The notes beneath the pieces are model-generated. The model had not been told where the DNA came from. It made no database searches and saw only the letters and a program-made list of their open reading frames with translations. A stretch of DNA of 20,644 nucleotides from CAINOH01 sp041663565 (GTDB lineage Archaea > Micrarchaeota > Micrarchaeia > Norongarragalinales > CAINOH01): assembly GCA_041663565.1 (NCBI GenBank), contig JBAYMJ010000022.1:1-20644 (forward strand), written 5' to 3'. Positions within the stretch are counted from its first letter, which is position 1, and every line of letters begins with the position of its first letter. Made by a program: the position numbers and the translations under genes. This document shows, piece by piece, positions 20,558 to 20,644 of the stretch.

Positions 20558-20644
20558 TTAATTATATGAGCCCGTGTTGATTACCGAAACGGTGCCGGAG
20601 CCGTAGTTCGTGACGTAAGCGTACGCGCCGCTGGGTGAGACGGC
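20558..20644 (-). CDS. YVTN-family beta-propeller protein, C-terminal end (partial)
   Basis: The last 28 codons of a gene running in from the right edge: SPSGAYAYVTNYGSGTVSVI then NTGSYN and TAA at 20560-20558. The AYVTNYGSGTVSVI blade motif is diagnostic of YVTN beta-propeller surface proteins, common in archaeal S-layer or secreted proteins. The gene converges on the ATPase gene. The 133 bp between them (20425-20557) hold a C-rich/G-rich pair that may form a weak hairpin and nothing else I can identify. Confidence 0.8.
   Translation of the reverse strand, partial: AVSPSGAYAYVTNYGSGTVSVINTGSYN

Overview
The window looks like a chromosome segment of an archaeon, most likely a DPANN lineage (Diapherotrites/Micrarchaeota-like). 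This is inferred from several things together: a compact Cas12f-type nuclease with its own small CRISPR array, an archaeal/eukaryal-type PheS, a COG1839 adenosine-specific kinase, pilin-like proteins with class III signal peptides and RG(Q/F)-type N-termini, and AT-rich TATA-like boxes about 24-28 nt before many start codons (leaderless transcription). No cas1, cas2, cas4, transposase or rRNA gene is visible.

Positions 1 to about 6220 form an AT-richer accessory island with one strand bias: nearly every gene is on the minus strand. At its left end is a self-contained unit of about 2.7 kb: a type V-F nuclease gene (762-2663), a structured gene-free stretch that could encode a tracrRNA (about 505-745), and a three-spacer CRISPR array (246-500). 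All three read on the minus strand. The unit is bounded by near-identical 37/38-bp direct repeats (76-112 and 2733-2770). The left copy begins where a zinc-finger-like reading frame loses its histidines, and the right copy lies next to a C-terminally truncated BRO-N gene. Then follow toxin-antitoxin-type modules: a two-wHTH regulator whose overlapping nucleotidyltransferase partner is cut short, a wHTH/RelE pair, and a Doc-like Fic protein with a small overlapping ORF. A repeated element (Q) sits just upstream of three of these genes, and a second two-palindrome repeat (P) sits downstream of modules, so the island seems to share regulatory or recombination sequences.

Positions 6236 to about 14030 look like core chromosome: a hypothetical protein, an acyltransferase-3 membrane protein, tRNA-Val(GAC), an anchored secreted protein, an Fe-S assembly operon (cysteine-rich HTH regulator, IscS, IscU), a methyltransferase-like protein, pheS and the adenosine-specific kinase.

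Positions 14103 to 18537 are a cell-surface region: a four-gene pilin-like operon, then a 685-residue secreted protein with phage-tail-fibre-like motifs, a glycine-rich middle and a fibrinogen-like C-terminus. The two transcription units start behind a 51-bp block that is identical at 50 positions, so they are probably controlled together.

The right end (18540-20644) has the remains of a nucleotidyltransferase/HEPN pair interrupted by an unusual inverted-repeat insert, an AAA_14/DUF4143 ATPase with a palindromic upstream region, and the last 28 codons of a YVTN beta-propeller protein.
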